This document shows, in pieces, positions 51,237-59,867 of a DNA stretch of 64,000 bases; the stretch's first letter is position 1; the number at the start of each line of letters is the position of its first letter. Both the position numbers and the translations under genes were made by a program. This DNA is from Marivita sp030148515 (GTDB lineage Bacteria; Pseudomonadota; Alphaproteobacteria; Rhodobacterales; Rhodobacteraceae), in contig NZ_CP180351.1 of the NCBI RefSeq assembly GCF_048006345.1, positions 4,402,001 through 4,466,000 of the forward strand. Reading direction: 5' to 3'. Below the pieces are notes generated by a model. The model saw only the letters and a program-made list of their open reading frames with translations, was not told the origin of the DNA and made no database searches.

Positions 51237-51608
51237 ATGCCAACGATCCAACAGCTGATCCGCAAGCCGCGGCAGCCGAAAATCAAGCGCTCGAAGTCGC
51301 AGCACCTCGAGCAGTGCCCGCAGAAGCGGGGCGTTTGCACACGCGTCTATACAACCACACCGAAGAAGCCGAACTCGGCGATGCGGAAAGTGGCCAAGGT
51401 CCGTTTGACCAATGGTTACGAAGTCATCAGCTACATCCCCGGTGAAAGCCACAACCTTCAGGAACACTCTGTGGTTCTGATCCGTGGTGGTCGTGTGAAA
51501 GACCTTCCGGGTGTGCGCTATCACATCCTGCGTGGTGTTCTGGATACCCAGGGCGTCAAGGACCGGAAACAGCGCCGTTCGAAATATGGCGCGAAGCGTC
51601 CGAAGTAA
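51237..51608 (+). CDS. rpsL: 30S ribosomal protein S12
   Basis: The 123-residue protein lines the decoding centre. Residues PKKPNSAMRK include the Lys43 position, which is unmutated, so there is no resistance-type change at the streptomycin site. ATG 51237 starts the family sequence MPTIQQLIRK. It leads the str operon. Confidence 0.98.
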   Translation: MPTIQQLIRKPRQPKIKRSKSQHLEQCPQKRGVCTRVYTTTPKKPNSAMRKVAKVRLTNGYEVISYIPGESHNLQEHSVVLIRGGRVKDLPGVRYHILRGVLDTQGVKDRKQRRSKYGAKRPK

Positions 51609-51620
51609 GAGGAATTACAG

Positions 51621-52091
51621 ATGTCTCGTCGTCACGCCGCAGAAAAACGCGAAGTCCTGCCCGACGCCAAGTATGGCGACCGGGTTCTGACTAAGTTCAT
51701 GAACAACCTGATGATCGATGGTAAGAAGTCGGTCGCGGAACGCATCGTCTACAACGCGCTCGATCGCGTCGAAGGCAAGGTAAAGCGCGCGCCAGTGGAA
51801 ATCTTCCACGAGGCGTTGGACAACATCAAGCCGTCGGTCGAAGTGCGTTCCCGCCGGGTTGGTGGTGCGACCTACCAGGTGCCCGTCGAAGTGCGCCCCG
51901 AGCGTCGCGAAGCGCTTGCGATCCGCTGGTTGATCAACGCCAGCCGCGCCCGCAACGAAAACACCATGGAAGAGCGCCTTGCCGCTGAACTTCTGGATGC
52001 CGTGAACTCCCGCGGGTCCGCAGTGAAGAAGCGTGAAGACACTCACAAGATGGCCGACGCGAACAAAGCGTTCAGCCACTACCGCTGGTAA
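51621..52091 (+). CDS. rpsG: 30S ribosomal protein S7
   Basis: The 156-residue head protein of the small subunit is recognised by RRHAAEKREVLPD at the N-terminus and VEVRSRRVGGATYQVPVEV near residues 74-92. It is 12 bp after rpsL and is known elsewhere to regulate the str operon by binding its own mRNA. The 12-bp gap contains an AGAGGAA ribosome site. Confidence 0.98.
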   Translation: MSRRHAAEKREVLPDAKYGDRVLTKFMNNLMIDGKKSVAERIVYNALDRVEGKVKRAPVEIFHEALDNIKPSVEVRSRRVGGATYQVPVEVRPERREALAIRWLINASRARNENTMEERLAAELLDAVNSRGSAVKKREDTHKMADANKAFSHYRW

Positions 52092-52106
52092 TAGGAGCCA
52101 AGATCA

Positions 52107-54230
52107 ATGGCACGCGATTATCCCCTTCAGCGCTACCGGAACTTCGGGATCATGGCGCATATCGATGCAGGCAAGACAACCTGTACCGAGCGTATTCTGT
52201 ACTATACCGGCAAGTCCCACAACATCGGTGAAGTGCACGATGGTGCCGCCACCATGGACTGGATGGAGCAGGAGCAGGAACGCGGCATCACGATCACGTC
52301 CGCTGCTACCACCACGTTCTGGCAGCGTCAGGATGACCCGACCGCCGATGGCACCTCGGACACCAAGTTCCGGATGAACATCATCGACACCCCCGGCCAC
52401 GTCGACTTCACGATTGAAGTTGAGCGTTCGCTGGCGGTTCTCGATGGCGCGATCTGCCTTCTCGATGCCAACGCAGGTGTCGAACCGCAGACCGAAACCG
52501 TGTGGCGTCAGGCCGACCGGTACAAGGTTCCGCGCATCGTGTTCGTCAACAAAATGGACAAGATCGGCGCCGATTTCTACAAGTGCGTCGAGATGATCGC
52601 TGACCGGACGGGCGCTGTGCCTGCTCCGATCCAGCTGCCGATTGGCGCCGAGACCGAACTCGAAGGCATCATTGACCTCGTGACCATGGAAGAGTGGGTC
52701 TATCAGGGTGAAGATCTGGGCGCGTCCTGGGTCCGTCAGCCGATCCGCGAAAGCATGGAAGACCTGGCGCAGGAATGGCGTGCCAAGCTCATCGAGAACG
52801 CCGTCGAAATGGACGACGAAGCGATGATGGAGTATCTCGAAGGCAATGAGCCTGACGTTGATACCCTTCGCAAGCTGATCCGCAAGGGCACACTCGCGAT
52901 GAAATTCGTGCCGGTTCTCGCTGGTTCCGCGTTCAAGAACAAAGGTGTGCAGCCGTTGCTGAACGCCGTGATCGACTATCTGCCCAGCCCGCTGGACGTT
53001 GTTGATTACATGGGCTTCAAGCCCGGCGACGAAACGGAAACACGCAACATCGCGCGCCGTGCTGACGACAACATGCCGTTTGCCGGCCTCGCATTCAAAA
53101 TCATGAACGACCCGTTCGTGGGCTCTCTGACGTTTACCCGGATCTATTCGGGCAAGCTCAAGAAGGGTGACTCGATGCTCAACTCCACAAAAGGTGGAAA
53201 AGAGCGTGTGGGCCGCATGATGATGATGCATGCCATCAACCGTGAAGAAATCGAAGAAGCCTTTGCGGGTGACATCATCGCGCTTGGCGGTCTCAAGAAC
53301 ACAACGACCGGCGACACATTGTGTGATCCGCAGGACGCCGTTGTTCTTGAAACGATGACCTTCCCGGAGCCGGTGATCGAGATTGCGGTCGAACCGAAGA
53401 CCAAGGCCGACCAGGAAAAGATGGGCGTTGCTCTGGCACGTCTCGCGGCCGAAGACCCGTCGTTCCGCGTCGAAACCGACTTCGAGTCCGGTCAGACGAT
53501 CATGAAGGGCATGGGCGAACTTCACCTCGACATTCTCGTCGATCGCATGAAGCGCGAGTTCAAGGTCGAGGCGAACATCGGTGCGCCGCAGGTGGCCTAT
53601 CGTGAAACCATCGGCCACGAGGTCGAACATGCCTACACCCACAAGAAACAGTCGGGTGGTTCGGGTCAGTTCGCTGAAGTGAAGCTCATCATCACGCCGA
53701 CAGAACCGGGTGAAGGATATTCGTTCGAGAGCCGCATCGTTGGTGGTGCCGTTCCGAAGGAATACGTCCCGGGTGTCGAAAAGGGCATCAAGTCGGTCAT
53801 GGACTCCGGTCCGCTGGCGGGCTTCCCTGTGATCGACTTCAAGGTGGCTCTGGTCGACGGTAAGTTCCACGACGTGGACTCCAGCGTTCTCGCATTCGAA
53901 ATCGCAGCACGTATGTGTATGCGTGAAGGTATGCGGAAAGCCGGTGCGAAGCTTCTCGAACCGATCATGAAGGTCGAGGTGGTCACACCCGAAGAATATA
54001 CCGGTGGCATCATTGGTGACCTGACATCCCGTCGGGGCCAGGTGACCGGTCAGGAACCGCGCGGCAACGCTGTTGCCATCGGCGCAATGGTTCCTCTGGC
54101 CAATATGTTCGGCTACATCAACACGTTGCGCTCCATGTCTTCGGGCCGCGCGCAGTTCACGATGCAGTTCGATCATTACGATCCGGTTCCGCAGAACATC
54201 TCGGAAGAGATTCAGGCGAAATACGCATAA
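52107..54230 (+). CDS. fusA: Elongation factor G
   Basis: The 707-residue GTPase drives ribosomal translocation and recycling. Motifs are AHIDAGKTT (G1), DTPGHVDF (G3) and NKMDKIGA (G4), with domains II-V through the remainder. It is 15 bp after rpsG and is followed by a paired-palindrome spacer before tuf2. No truncation is evident. Confidence 0.98.
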   Translation: MARDYPLQRYRNFGIMAHIDAGKTTCTERILYYTGKSHNIGEVHDGAATMDWMEQEQERGITITSAATTTFWQRQDDPTADGTSDTKFRMNIIDTPGHVDFTIEVERSLAVLDGAICLLDANAGVEPQTETVWRQADRYKVPRIVFVNKMDKIGADFYKCVEMIADRTGAVPAPIQLPIGAETELEGIIDLVTMEEWVYQGEDLGASWVRQPIRESMEDLAQEWRAKLIENAVEMDDEAMMEYLEGNEPDVDTLRKLIRKGTLAMKFVPVLAGSAFKNKGVQPLLNAVIDYLPSPLDVVDYMGFKPGDETETRNIARRADDNMPFAGLAFKIMNDPFVGSLTFTRIYSGKLKKGDSMLNSTKGGKERVGRMMMMHAINREEIEEAFAGDIIALGGLKNTTTGDTLCDPQDAVVLETMTFPEPVIEIAVEPKTKADQEKMGVALARLAAEDPSFRVETDFESGQTIMKGMGELHLDILVDRMKREFKVEANIGAPQVAYRETIGHEVEHAYTHKKQSGGSGQFAEVKLIITPTEPGEGYSFESRIVGGAVPKEYVPGVEKGIKSVMDSGPLAGFPVIDFKVALVDGKFHDVDSSVLAFEIAARMCMREGMRKAGAKLLEPIMKVEVVTPEEYTGGIIGDLTSRRGQVTGQEPRGNAVAIGAMVPLANMFGYINTLRSMSSGRAQFTMQFDHYDPVPQNISEEIQAKYA

Positions 54231-54254
54231 CCCGGGCGGGTTCGCCCGCCTCGC

Positions 54255-54312
54255 GGTGCGTGGGAAACCACGCACCCTACCAACCCTGTAGGATGTGTGC
54301 GCAGCACGCACC
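54255..54312. repeat. Paired palindrome element, copy 3 (fusA-tuf2 spacer)
   Basis: GGTGCGTGG-GAAA-CCACGCACC, CTAC, seven bases, GTAG, then GGATGTGTGC...GCACGCACC form the same hairpin-CTAC-GTAG-hairpin pattern. A third palindrome GGCGGG-TTCG-CCCGCC just upstream (54235-54250) extends it. Confidence 0.8.
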
Positions 54313-54337
54313 GTGATAAAAGAAAAGGAGCTTTGCA

Positions 54338-55513
54338 ATGGGCAAGGAAAAGTTTGAGCGCGGCAAGCCGCACTGCAACATTGGCACGATTGGTCACGTT
54401 GACCACGGCAAGACGACGCTGACGGCGGCGATCACGAAGTACTTTGGCGACTTCAAGGCGTATGACCAGATCGACGGTGCGCCGGAAGAGAAGGCCCGTG
54501 GTATCACGATCTCGACCGCACACGTGGAATACGAGACCGACGCGCGTCACTACGCTCACGTCGACTGTCCCGGCCACGCCGACTACGTGAAGAACATGAT
54601 CACCGGTGCTGCCCAGATGGACGGCGCGATCCTGGTTGTGAACGCAGCTGACGGCCCGATGCCGCAGACCCGCGAGCACATCCTGCTGGGCCGCCAGGTG
54701 GGCATCCCCGCCATGGTGGTGTTCATGAACAAGGTGGACCAGGTGGACGATCCGGAACTTCTGGAACTCGTCGAGATGGAAATCCGCGAGCTTCTGTCGG
54801 CCTATGACTACCCGGGCGACGACATTCCGATCGTTGCGGGCTCGGCTCTGCACGCCATGAACGGCACGCAGCCGGAAATCGGCGAGATGAAGATCCGCGA
54901 ACTGATGCAGGCTGTTGACGACTACATCCCGCAGCCGGCGCGTGCGATCGACCAGCCGTTCCTGATGCCGATCGAAGACGTGTTCTCGATCTCGGGCCGT
55001 GGTACGGTTGTGACCGGCCGTGTGGAGCGTGGCGTGATCAATGTGGGCGACTCGATCGAGATCGTCGGTATCCGCGACACCCAGACCACGACCTGCACCG
55101 GTGTGGAAATGTTCCGCAAGTTGCTGGACCGTGGTGAAGCCGGCGACAACATCGGCGCCCTGCTGCGCGGCATCGACCGCGAAGGCGTTGAGCGTGGCCA
55201 GGTTCTCTGCGCGCCGAAATCGGTGAAGCCGCACACCCGCTTTGAAGCCGAGGTCTACATCCTGACCAAGGAAGAAGGCGGCCGCCACACACCGTTCTTC
55301 GCGAACTACCGTCCGCAGTTCTATTTCCGGACAACCGACGTGACGGGCACCGTGACGCTGCCGGAAGGCACCGAGATGGTGATGCCGGGCGACAACCTGA
55401 AGTTCGACGTTGAACTGATCGCACCGATCGCCATGGAAGACGGCCTCCGCTTCGCCATCCGCGAAGGCGGCCGCACCGTCGGTTCGGGCGTCGTGTCCAA
55501 AATCGTCGACTAA
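54338..55513 (+). CDS. tuf2: Elongation factor Tu (copy 2)
   Basis: The protein has the same 391 residues as copy 1 at 28458, and the genes differ only at scattered synonymous bases, consistent with gene conversion. A GGAG site precedes the ATG. This copy closes the str operon and precedes the S10 operon, the usual place for the second tuf. Confidence 0.98.
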   Translation: MGKEKFERGKPHCNIGTIGHVDHGKTTLTAAITKYFGDFKAYDQIDGAPEEKARGITISTAHVEYETDARHYAHVDCPGHADYVKNMITGAAQMDGAILVVNAADGPMPQTREHILLGRQVGIPAMVVFMNKVDQVDDPELLELVEMEIRELLSAYDYPGDDIPIVAGSALHAMNGTQPEIGEMKIRELMQAVDDYIPQPARAIDQPFLMPIEDVFSISGRGTVVTGRVERGVINVGDSIEIVGIRDTQTTTCTGVEMFRKLLDRGEAGDNIGALLRGIDREGVERGQVLCAPKSVKPHTRFEAEVYILTKEEGGRHTPFFANYRPQFYFRTTDVTGTVTLPEGTEMVMPGDNLKFDVELIAPIAMEDGLRFAIREGGRTVGSGVVSKIVD

Positions 55514-55632
55514 GTCGCGACGATCCCAAATTGCGCGGGGCGGCGTCATGCCGTCCCGTATTCGGTTCGATGAAGGGGCAGGGTGGTCCTGCTTCATCCT
55601 CTCAACCGCAACGCCAATAAAGGCTAAGACCA
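55514..55632. promoter_or_regulatory. tuf2-rpsJ spacer with hairpins
   Basis: GGGCGGC-GTCAT-GCCGTCC and GATGAAG..GCAGG...CCTGC.TTCATC can form hairpins. They could act as a partial terminator of the str operon or as an S10-operon leader. No clear U-run follows. Confidence 0.35.
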
Positions 55633-55941
55633 ATGCAAAGCCAAAACATTCGCATTCGGCTCAAGGCGTTTGACTACCGTGTGCTCGACGCGTCGACACA
55701 GGAAATCGTCAACACCGCAAAGCGGACGGGCGCCACAGTGCGCGGCCCGATTCCGCTGCCGAACAAGATTGAGAAGTTCACCGTTCTGCGTGGCCCGCAC
55801 GTCAACAAGAAGTCGCGTGACCAGTGGGAAATCCGTACCCACAAGCGTCTGCTCGACATCGTTGATCCGACCCCGCAAACCGTTGATGCGCTGATGAAGC
55901 TCGACCTCGCCGCCGGCGTGGACGTCGAGATCAAGGTATAA
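55633..55941 (+). CDS. rpsJ: 30S ribosomal protein S10
   Basis: The 102-residue S10 (also NusE) is recognised by NIRIRLKAFDYRVLD and GPIPLPNKIEKFTV. It starts the S10 operon here: rpsJ-rplC-rplD-rplW. It lies 119 bp after tuf2 and 13 bp before rplC. Confidence 0.98.
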   Translation: MQSQNIRIRLKAFDYRVLDASTQEIVNTAKRTGATVRGPIPLPNKIEKFTVLRGPHVNKKSRDQWEIRTHKRLLDIVDPTPQTVDALMKLDLAAGVDVEIKV

Positions 55942-55954
55942 GGAGGGTATCCCA

Positions 55955-56797
55955 ATGATGCGCTCTGGTATCATCGCGAAAAAAGTCGGCATGACCCGGC
56001 TTTTCATGGAAGACGGAAAGCAGATTCCCGTGACCGTCCTCCAGCTCGACAATCTTCAGGTGGTCGCTCAGCGCACACCCGAACAGCACGGCTACTCGGC
56101 AGTTCAGCTGGGCACCGGTTCGATCAAGGCAAAGCGCGTCTCCAAGGCGATGCGCGGTCACTTTGCTGCGGCGAACGTGGAACCCAAGCGGAAGGTCGCG
56201 GAATTCCGCGTCGCGCCCGAGAACCTGATCAACGTTGGTGAAGAGATCACGGCTGACCACTACTTCGAAGGTCAGTATGTGGATGTCTCCGGCACCTCGA
56301 TCGGTAAGGGTTTTGCCGGTGCCATGAAGCGTCACAACTTCGGTGGTCTGCGCGCGTCGCACGGTGTGTCGATTTCGCACCGTTCGCACGGCTCCACCGG
56401 TCAGTGTCAGGATCCGGGCAAGGTCTTCAAAGGTAAGAAGATGGCCGGTCACATGGGCGCTGTCAAAGTGACGACACAGAACCTCCAGGTTGTGAAGACG
56501 GACGCGGAACGCGGCATCATCATGATCAAAGGCGCCGTTCCCGGCTCCAAAGGTGGTTGGGTGACCGTCAAGGACGCCATGAAGAAGCCGACGCCGGAAA
56601 ACGTGATCCTGCCCGCCGCTCTGCGGTCGGCTGGTGAAGAAGCCAAGCGTCTGGCCGAAGAAGCCGCCGCTCAGGCCGCAGCTGAAGCAGCCGCCGCAGC
56701 AGAAGCTGCCGCAGCCGAGGCAGCCGCAGCCGAAGAAGCCGCTCTGAAAGAAGCCGAGGCGGAAATTCAGGCCGAGAAGAAGGAAGGCGACGAATGA
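55955..56797 (+). CDS. rplC: 50S ribosomal protein L3 with long acidic Ala/Glu tail
   Basis: The 280-residue protein starts M-M-R-S-G-I-I-A-K-K-V-G-M-T, carries the central KGKKMAGHMG signature and ends with a tail of about 55 residues of Ala and Glu (from about 222), predicted helical/coiled. The E. coli homologue is about 209 residues. Tails of this sort occur in this group of alphaproteobacteria; the extra length is the odd feature. It is 13 bp after rpsJ and overlaps rplD by four bases. Confidence 0.97.
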   Translation: MMRSGIIAKKVGMTRLFMEDGKQIPVTVLQLDNLQVVAQRTPEQHGYSAVQLGTGSIKAKRVSKAMRGHFAAANVEPKRKVAEFRVAPENLINVGEEITADHYFEGQYVDVSGTSIGKGFAGAMKRHNFGGLRASHGVSISHRSHGSTGQCQDPGKVFKGKKMAGHMGAVKVTTQNLQVVKTDAERGIIMIKGAVPGSKGGWVTVKDAMKKPTPENVILPAALRSAGEEAKRLAEEAAAQAAAEAAAAAEAAAAEAAAAEEAALKEAEAEIQAEKKEGDE

Positions 56798-57411
56798 AAC
56801 TCGACGTGATCAAACTGGACGGCGGAACCGCCGGGTCGGTCGAGCTGGGCGACGAGATCTTCGGTCTCGAGCCGCGCGCCGACATTCTGCACCGCGTCGT
56901 TCGCTGGCAGCGCAACAAAGCGCAGGCCGGTACACACAAGGTGAAAACACGGTCCGAAGTCAGCTACTCGACCAAGAAGATCTACCGCCAGAAAGGCACC
57001 GGTGGCGCACGTCACGGCTCCCGTAAGGCACCGATCTTCCGCAAGGGTGGTATCTACAAGGGCCCGACACCGCGCAGCCACGCGCATGACCTTCCCAAGA
57101 AGGTGCGCAAGCTGGGCCTCATGCACGCGTTGTCCGCCAAGGTCAAAGACGGCTCGCTTGTCATCATCGAGAACATCGAATCCGATGGCAAGACATCGTC
57201 TCTGGCCAAGCAGGTCAAGAACCTGGGTTGGAAGCGCGCGCTGATCATCGACGGGGCAGAGGTGAATGAAAACTTCATCCGCGCCGCAGCAAATATCGAA
57301 GGTCTCGATGTTCTGCCGTCGATGGGGGCAAACGTCTATGACATCCTGAAGCGTGACACTCTCGTGCTCACCAAGGCGGGTGTCGAAGCACTGGAGGCTC
57401 GTCTGAAATGA
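56794..57411 (+). CDS. rplD: 50S ribosomal protein L4
   Basis: The 205-residue protein binds 23S domain I and, in enterobacteria, autoregulates the S10 operon. Typical segments are RQKGTGGARHGSRKAPIFRKGG near residues 70-91. It overlaps rplC and rplW by four bases at each end (ATGA), so it is tightly coupled. Confidence 0.98.
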   Translation: MKLDVIKLDGGTAGSVELGDEIFGLEPRADILHRVVRWQRNKAQAGTHKVKTRSEVSYSTKKIYRQKGTGGARHGSRKAPIFRKGGIYKGPTPRSHAHDLPKKVRKLGLMHALSAKVKDGSLVIIENIESDGKTSSLAKQVKNLGWKRALIIDGAEVNENFIRAAANIEGLDVLPSMGANVYDILKRDTLVLTKAGVEALEARLK

Positions 57412-57704
57412 GCGCGAAAGCTGAACATTACGATGTGATCCGCAAGCCGATCATCACCGAGAAAACCACAATGGCATCCGAAAATGGTGCCGTGGTCTTT
57501 GAAGTGGCGATCGACGCCAACAAACCGCAGATCAAAGAGGCCGTCGAGGCTCTGTTTGGTGTGTCGGTCAAGGCGGTGAACACGACGATCACCAAGGGCA
57601 AGGTCAAGCGCTTCCGCGGCCAGTTGGGCAAGCGGAAAGACGTGAAGAAGGCCTACGTGACCCTCGCCGAAGGCAACACGATCGACGTGACCACAGGTCT
57701 GTGA
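57408..57704 (+). CDS. rplW: 50S ribosomal protein L23
   Basis: The 98-residue protein lies at the peptide exit tunnel and docks SRP and trigger factor. RKPIITEKTTMASENG and VKRFRGQLGKRKDVKKAYV are typical. It normally runs straight into rplB; here a terminator and a 1.3-kb segment follow. Confidence 0.98.
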   Translation: MSAKAEHYDVIRKPIITEKTTMASENGAVVFEVAIDANKPQIKEAVEALFGVSVKAVNTTITKGKVKRFRGQLGKRKDVKKAYVTLAEGNTIDVTTGL

Positions 57705-58327
57705 TCCGGTCGGGTTCCGGCCCGGTCTACGAGAATTGGAAAGCCCCTCGCCAGTGATGGCGGGGGGCTTTTAGCTGATTAGTTTTACTGAGTCGTTTAT
57801 GCTACAGTCAGCAGAAAATACGTGGCGCAAAGCTTCGCCAAATCGTAAGTTTGTGAAAAAACTACGAAAATTATTTCGAACTCAGGACACCAATGCGTTG
57901 AAAGTATAACTATATATGGTAGGGTTAGGTCATGGAGGCCCTAAATGAGCAGACTGCTTCCAGATTTTGAAATATGTGCGGCCAATGCGAACTACGGAGT
58001 TATCTGTTGATATCTCTACGGGGGCTGTGCATATTGATTTGGCTGGAAGACTCTTCAGTTTGGTCTTCTGTACATGAATGAGTGAGTGTCGCTCGGGCGC
58101 AGGTAGCTCCTGTGGCATCGAGTATGCTATGATCACCTTGCTCAAAGATCCCAGTCGTGCTTGCACCATGGCTGGGATCACAAGCTTTACAAAATTGTTT
58201 TTTGCGTCTGTTTTTGCGTGGCGTTGAATGTAGTAAACGCACGAACGGTTAACGATGTAGAAATGAATGTGAATTATGGTTCCCGAGCTTACTCCATTGT
58301 TTCAGCGAAAACTCGGGAACCCCGTCC
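57705..58327. other. Insert within the S10 operon, first part (AT-richer, no confident gene)
   Basis: After the rplW terminator the DNA becomes visibly AT-richer than the surrounding ribosomal genes. Two minus-strand frames of about 80 residues (57930-58181 and 58000-58242) lack ribosome sites and family-like composition, so I do not call them genes. A perfect 10-bp stem GGTTCCCGAG / CTCGGGAACC with a 24-base loop lies at 58277-58321. Confidence 0.6.
57741..57772 (+). terminator. Intrinsic terminator after rplW
   Basis: A 12-bp stem AAGCCCCTCGCC / GGCGGGGGGCTT with an AGTGAT loop is followed by TTTT. It closes the rpsJ-rplC-rplD-rplW transcript. Confidence 0.85.
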
Positions 58328-58435
58328 TTAGACGGTGTTTGCTGCAACCATCATCAGCATGTCAAAGTGCAGAAGCATATCTGCGGTAATGACCACTATC
58401 AGATGGAAGGCGAATTGCTTTGCGAAAGCATACAT
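58328..58435 (-). CDS. Candidate 35-residue membrane peptide
   Basis: The frame runs from ATG 58435, preceded by AGGAGG six bases upstream, to a stop at 58328-58330. The peptide begins MYAFAKQFAFHLIVVITADM and ends with a second hydrophobic stretch, so a single-pass membrane peptide is likely. Its strong ribosome site argues for real expression. I recognise no homologue; the function is unknown. Confidence 0.5.
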   Translation of the reverse strand: MYAFAKQFAFHLIVVITADMLLHFDMLMMVAANTV

Positions 58436-58554
58436 CGCAGCCTCCTACTTAAGGTTTCTGTACATGTCTGCAAATCAACCCATTTGGGTTTGCACTGATT
58501 AGCAGCAACGACACTTTCCCCGTCATTGGCCTTTCGATCAAGTTTTTTCTTAAG

Positions 58555-58587
58555 TTATCCACATGGTTTTGCTAGGACTTATCCACA
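58555..58587. other. Two consensus DnaA boxes
   Basis: TTATCCACA occurs at 58555-58563 and again at 58579-58587, same orientation, 24 bp start to start. Perfect matches this close are rare by chance. No origin-like AT-rich unwinding element or parA/dnaA gene is adjacent, so they may act as a regulatory or DnaA-titration site rather than an origin. Confidence 0.45.
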
Positions 58588-58889
58588 GGATAATTGCGAG
58601 TAGGCGGAAACTCCCAAAAAATGCACACTCATTGTATTTACTGTCGCGGCTTGGACTTGAGCGCACATAAAATAATTGGAATGCTACTTGCGCGATTTCG
58701 GGGCCTCGGCAAAGGCTGTTCAAAATAGCCGCCATGTGTTTGGTGTAGCCTTTCCGGGCCTCGGGCCAAACAGAACCTCGGGGCAAGCCCAGGGATGACG
58801 GTGCGGTATACGACGCCAAGAACATGCTCTTTCTCGGGCCACAGCGCTTGACGCCACGCGCCACACCGCCTAGTAACCCCCAACCGCGC

Positions 58890-58915
58890 AGCCCCGGATT
58901 CGTCCGGGGCTTCGT
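58890..58915 (+). terminator. Terminator-like hairpin before the rplB promoter
   Basis: The 9-bp stem AGCCCCGGA / TCCGGGGCT with a TTCG loop is followed by TCGTTGTTG. It is just upstream of the rplB promoter candidate and may insulate it. Confidence 0.55.
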
Positions 58916-58922
58916 TGTTGCG

Positions 58923-58951
58923 TTAACCGGGGACCTTCGGGGCCCTATACC
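58923..58951 (+). promoter_or_regulatory. Candidate promoter of rplB-rpsS-rplV-rpsC-rplP
   Basis: TTAACC (58923) and TATACC (58946) are 17 bp apart. A -10-like TATAC also occurs in the rpsL and rpmC candidates. A GGCGGA-TACG-TCCGCC hairpin follows in the leader at 58955-58970. Confidence 0.4.
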
Positions 58952-59021
58952 TACGGCGGATACGTCCGCCCAAACATAGCGGGTCACACAAGACCTGCAC
59001 TGCTAACGGAAGACAGAAAGC

Positions 59022-59864
59022 ATGGCACTCAAGTCGTATAAGCCGACGACGCCGGGCCAGCGCGGGCTGGTGCTGATCGACCGTTCGGAGCTGTGGAAAG
59101 GCCGTCCGGTCAAAGCCCTTACTGAGGGTTTGACCAAATCGGGTGGCCGGAACAACACCGGACGTATCACATCCCGTCGTCGCGGTGGTGGGGCGAAACG
59201 CCTCTACCGGATCGTTGATTTCAAGCGGAACAAGTTTGACGTGGGCGCAACCGTTGCGCGCATCGAATATGACCCGAACCGCACCGCCTTTATCGCGCTC
59301 GTTCAGTATGACGATGGCGAACAGGCCTATATCCTTGCCCCGCAGCGTCTCGCTATCGGCGACCGCGTGATCGCATCGGCCAAGGCCGACGTGAAGCCGG
59401 GCAACGCGATGCCGTTCTCGGGCCTGCCCATCGGCACAATCATTCACAACATCGAGCTGAAGCCCGGCAAGGGTGGTCAGATCGCACGTGCCGCAGGCAC
59501 CTACGCTCAGTTCGTGGGTCGTGACGGTGGCTACGCGCAGATCCGTCTGAGCTCGGGTGAACTTCGTATGGTCCGTCAGGAATGCATGGCCACCGTCGGT
59601 GCCGTGTCGAACCCGGACAACTCGAACCAGAACTTCGGTAAAGCCGGTCGTATGCGCCATTACGGCAAGCGTCCGTCGGTCCGTGGTGTCGTCATGAACC
59701 CGATCGACCACCCGCACGGTGGTGGTGAAGGCCGGACCTCGGGAGGTCGTCACCCGGTGACCCCGTGGGGCAAGCCGACCAAGGGCAAGAAGACCCGCAA
59801 CAGAAACAAGGCGTCGCAGAAGCTGATCATCCGCTCGCGTCACGCCAAGAAGAAGGGGCGGTAA
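59022..59864 (+). CDS. rplB: 50S ribosomal protein L2
   Basis: The 280-residue protein sits at the peptidyl-transferase centre. The signature GGGEGRTSGGRHPVTPWGKP with the key His (near residue 230) is intact. ATG 59022 follows an accessory segment, so it likely depends on the local promoter. It is 3 bp before rpsS. Confidence 0.98.
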   Translation: MALKSYKPTTPGQRGLVLIDRSELWKGRPVKALTEGLTKSGGRNNTGRITSRRRGGGAKRLYRIVDFKRNKFDVGATVARIEYDPNRTAFIALVQYDDGEQAYILAPQRLAIGDRVIASAKADVKPGNAMPFSGLPIGTIIHNIELKPGKGGQIARAAGTYAQFVGRDGGYAQIRLSSGELRMVRQECMATVGAVSNPDNSNQNFGKAGRMRHYGKRPSVRGVVMNPIDHPHGGGEGRTSGGRHPVTPWGKPTKGKKTRNRNKASQKLIIRSRHAKKKGR

Positions 59865-59867
59865 ACC

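Noticed and set aside
57930..58242. Two minus-strand frames of about 80 codons in the S10-operon insert
   Set aside because: No Shine-Dalgarno sequence, mutual overlap in different frames, and unremarkable composition.
58555..58587. A replication origin
   Set aside because: Only two DnaA boxes and no nearby parA, dnaA, repABC or AT-rich unwinding element; two boxes alone do not make an origin.
58550..58987. A 145-codon minus-strand frame before rplB
   Set aside because: It runs through terminator-like palindromes and GGGCTTGCCCC-type repeats, has no ribosome site, and changes composition midway, so it is an intergenic shadow.
58321..58990. Possible tmRNA or other stable RNA in the S10-operon insert
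   Set aside because: No tRNA-like end, CCA terminus or tag-like frame could be found; only simple hairpins are visible.
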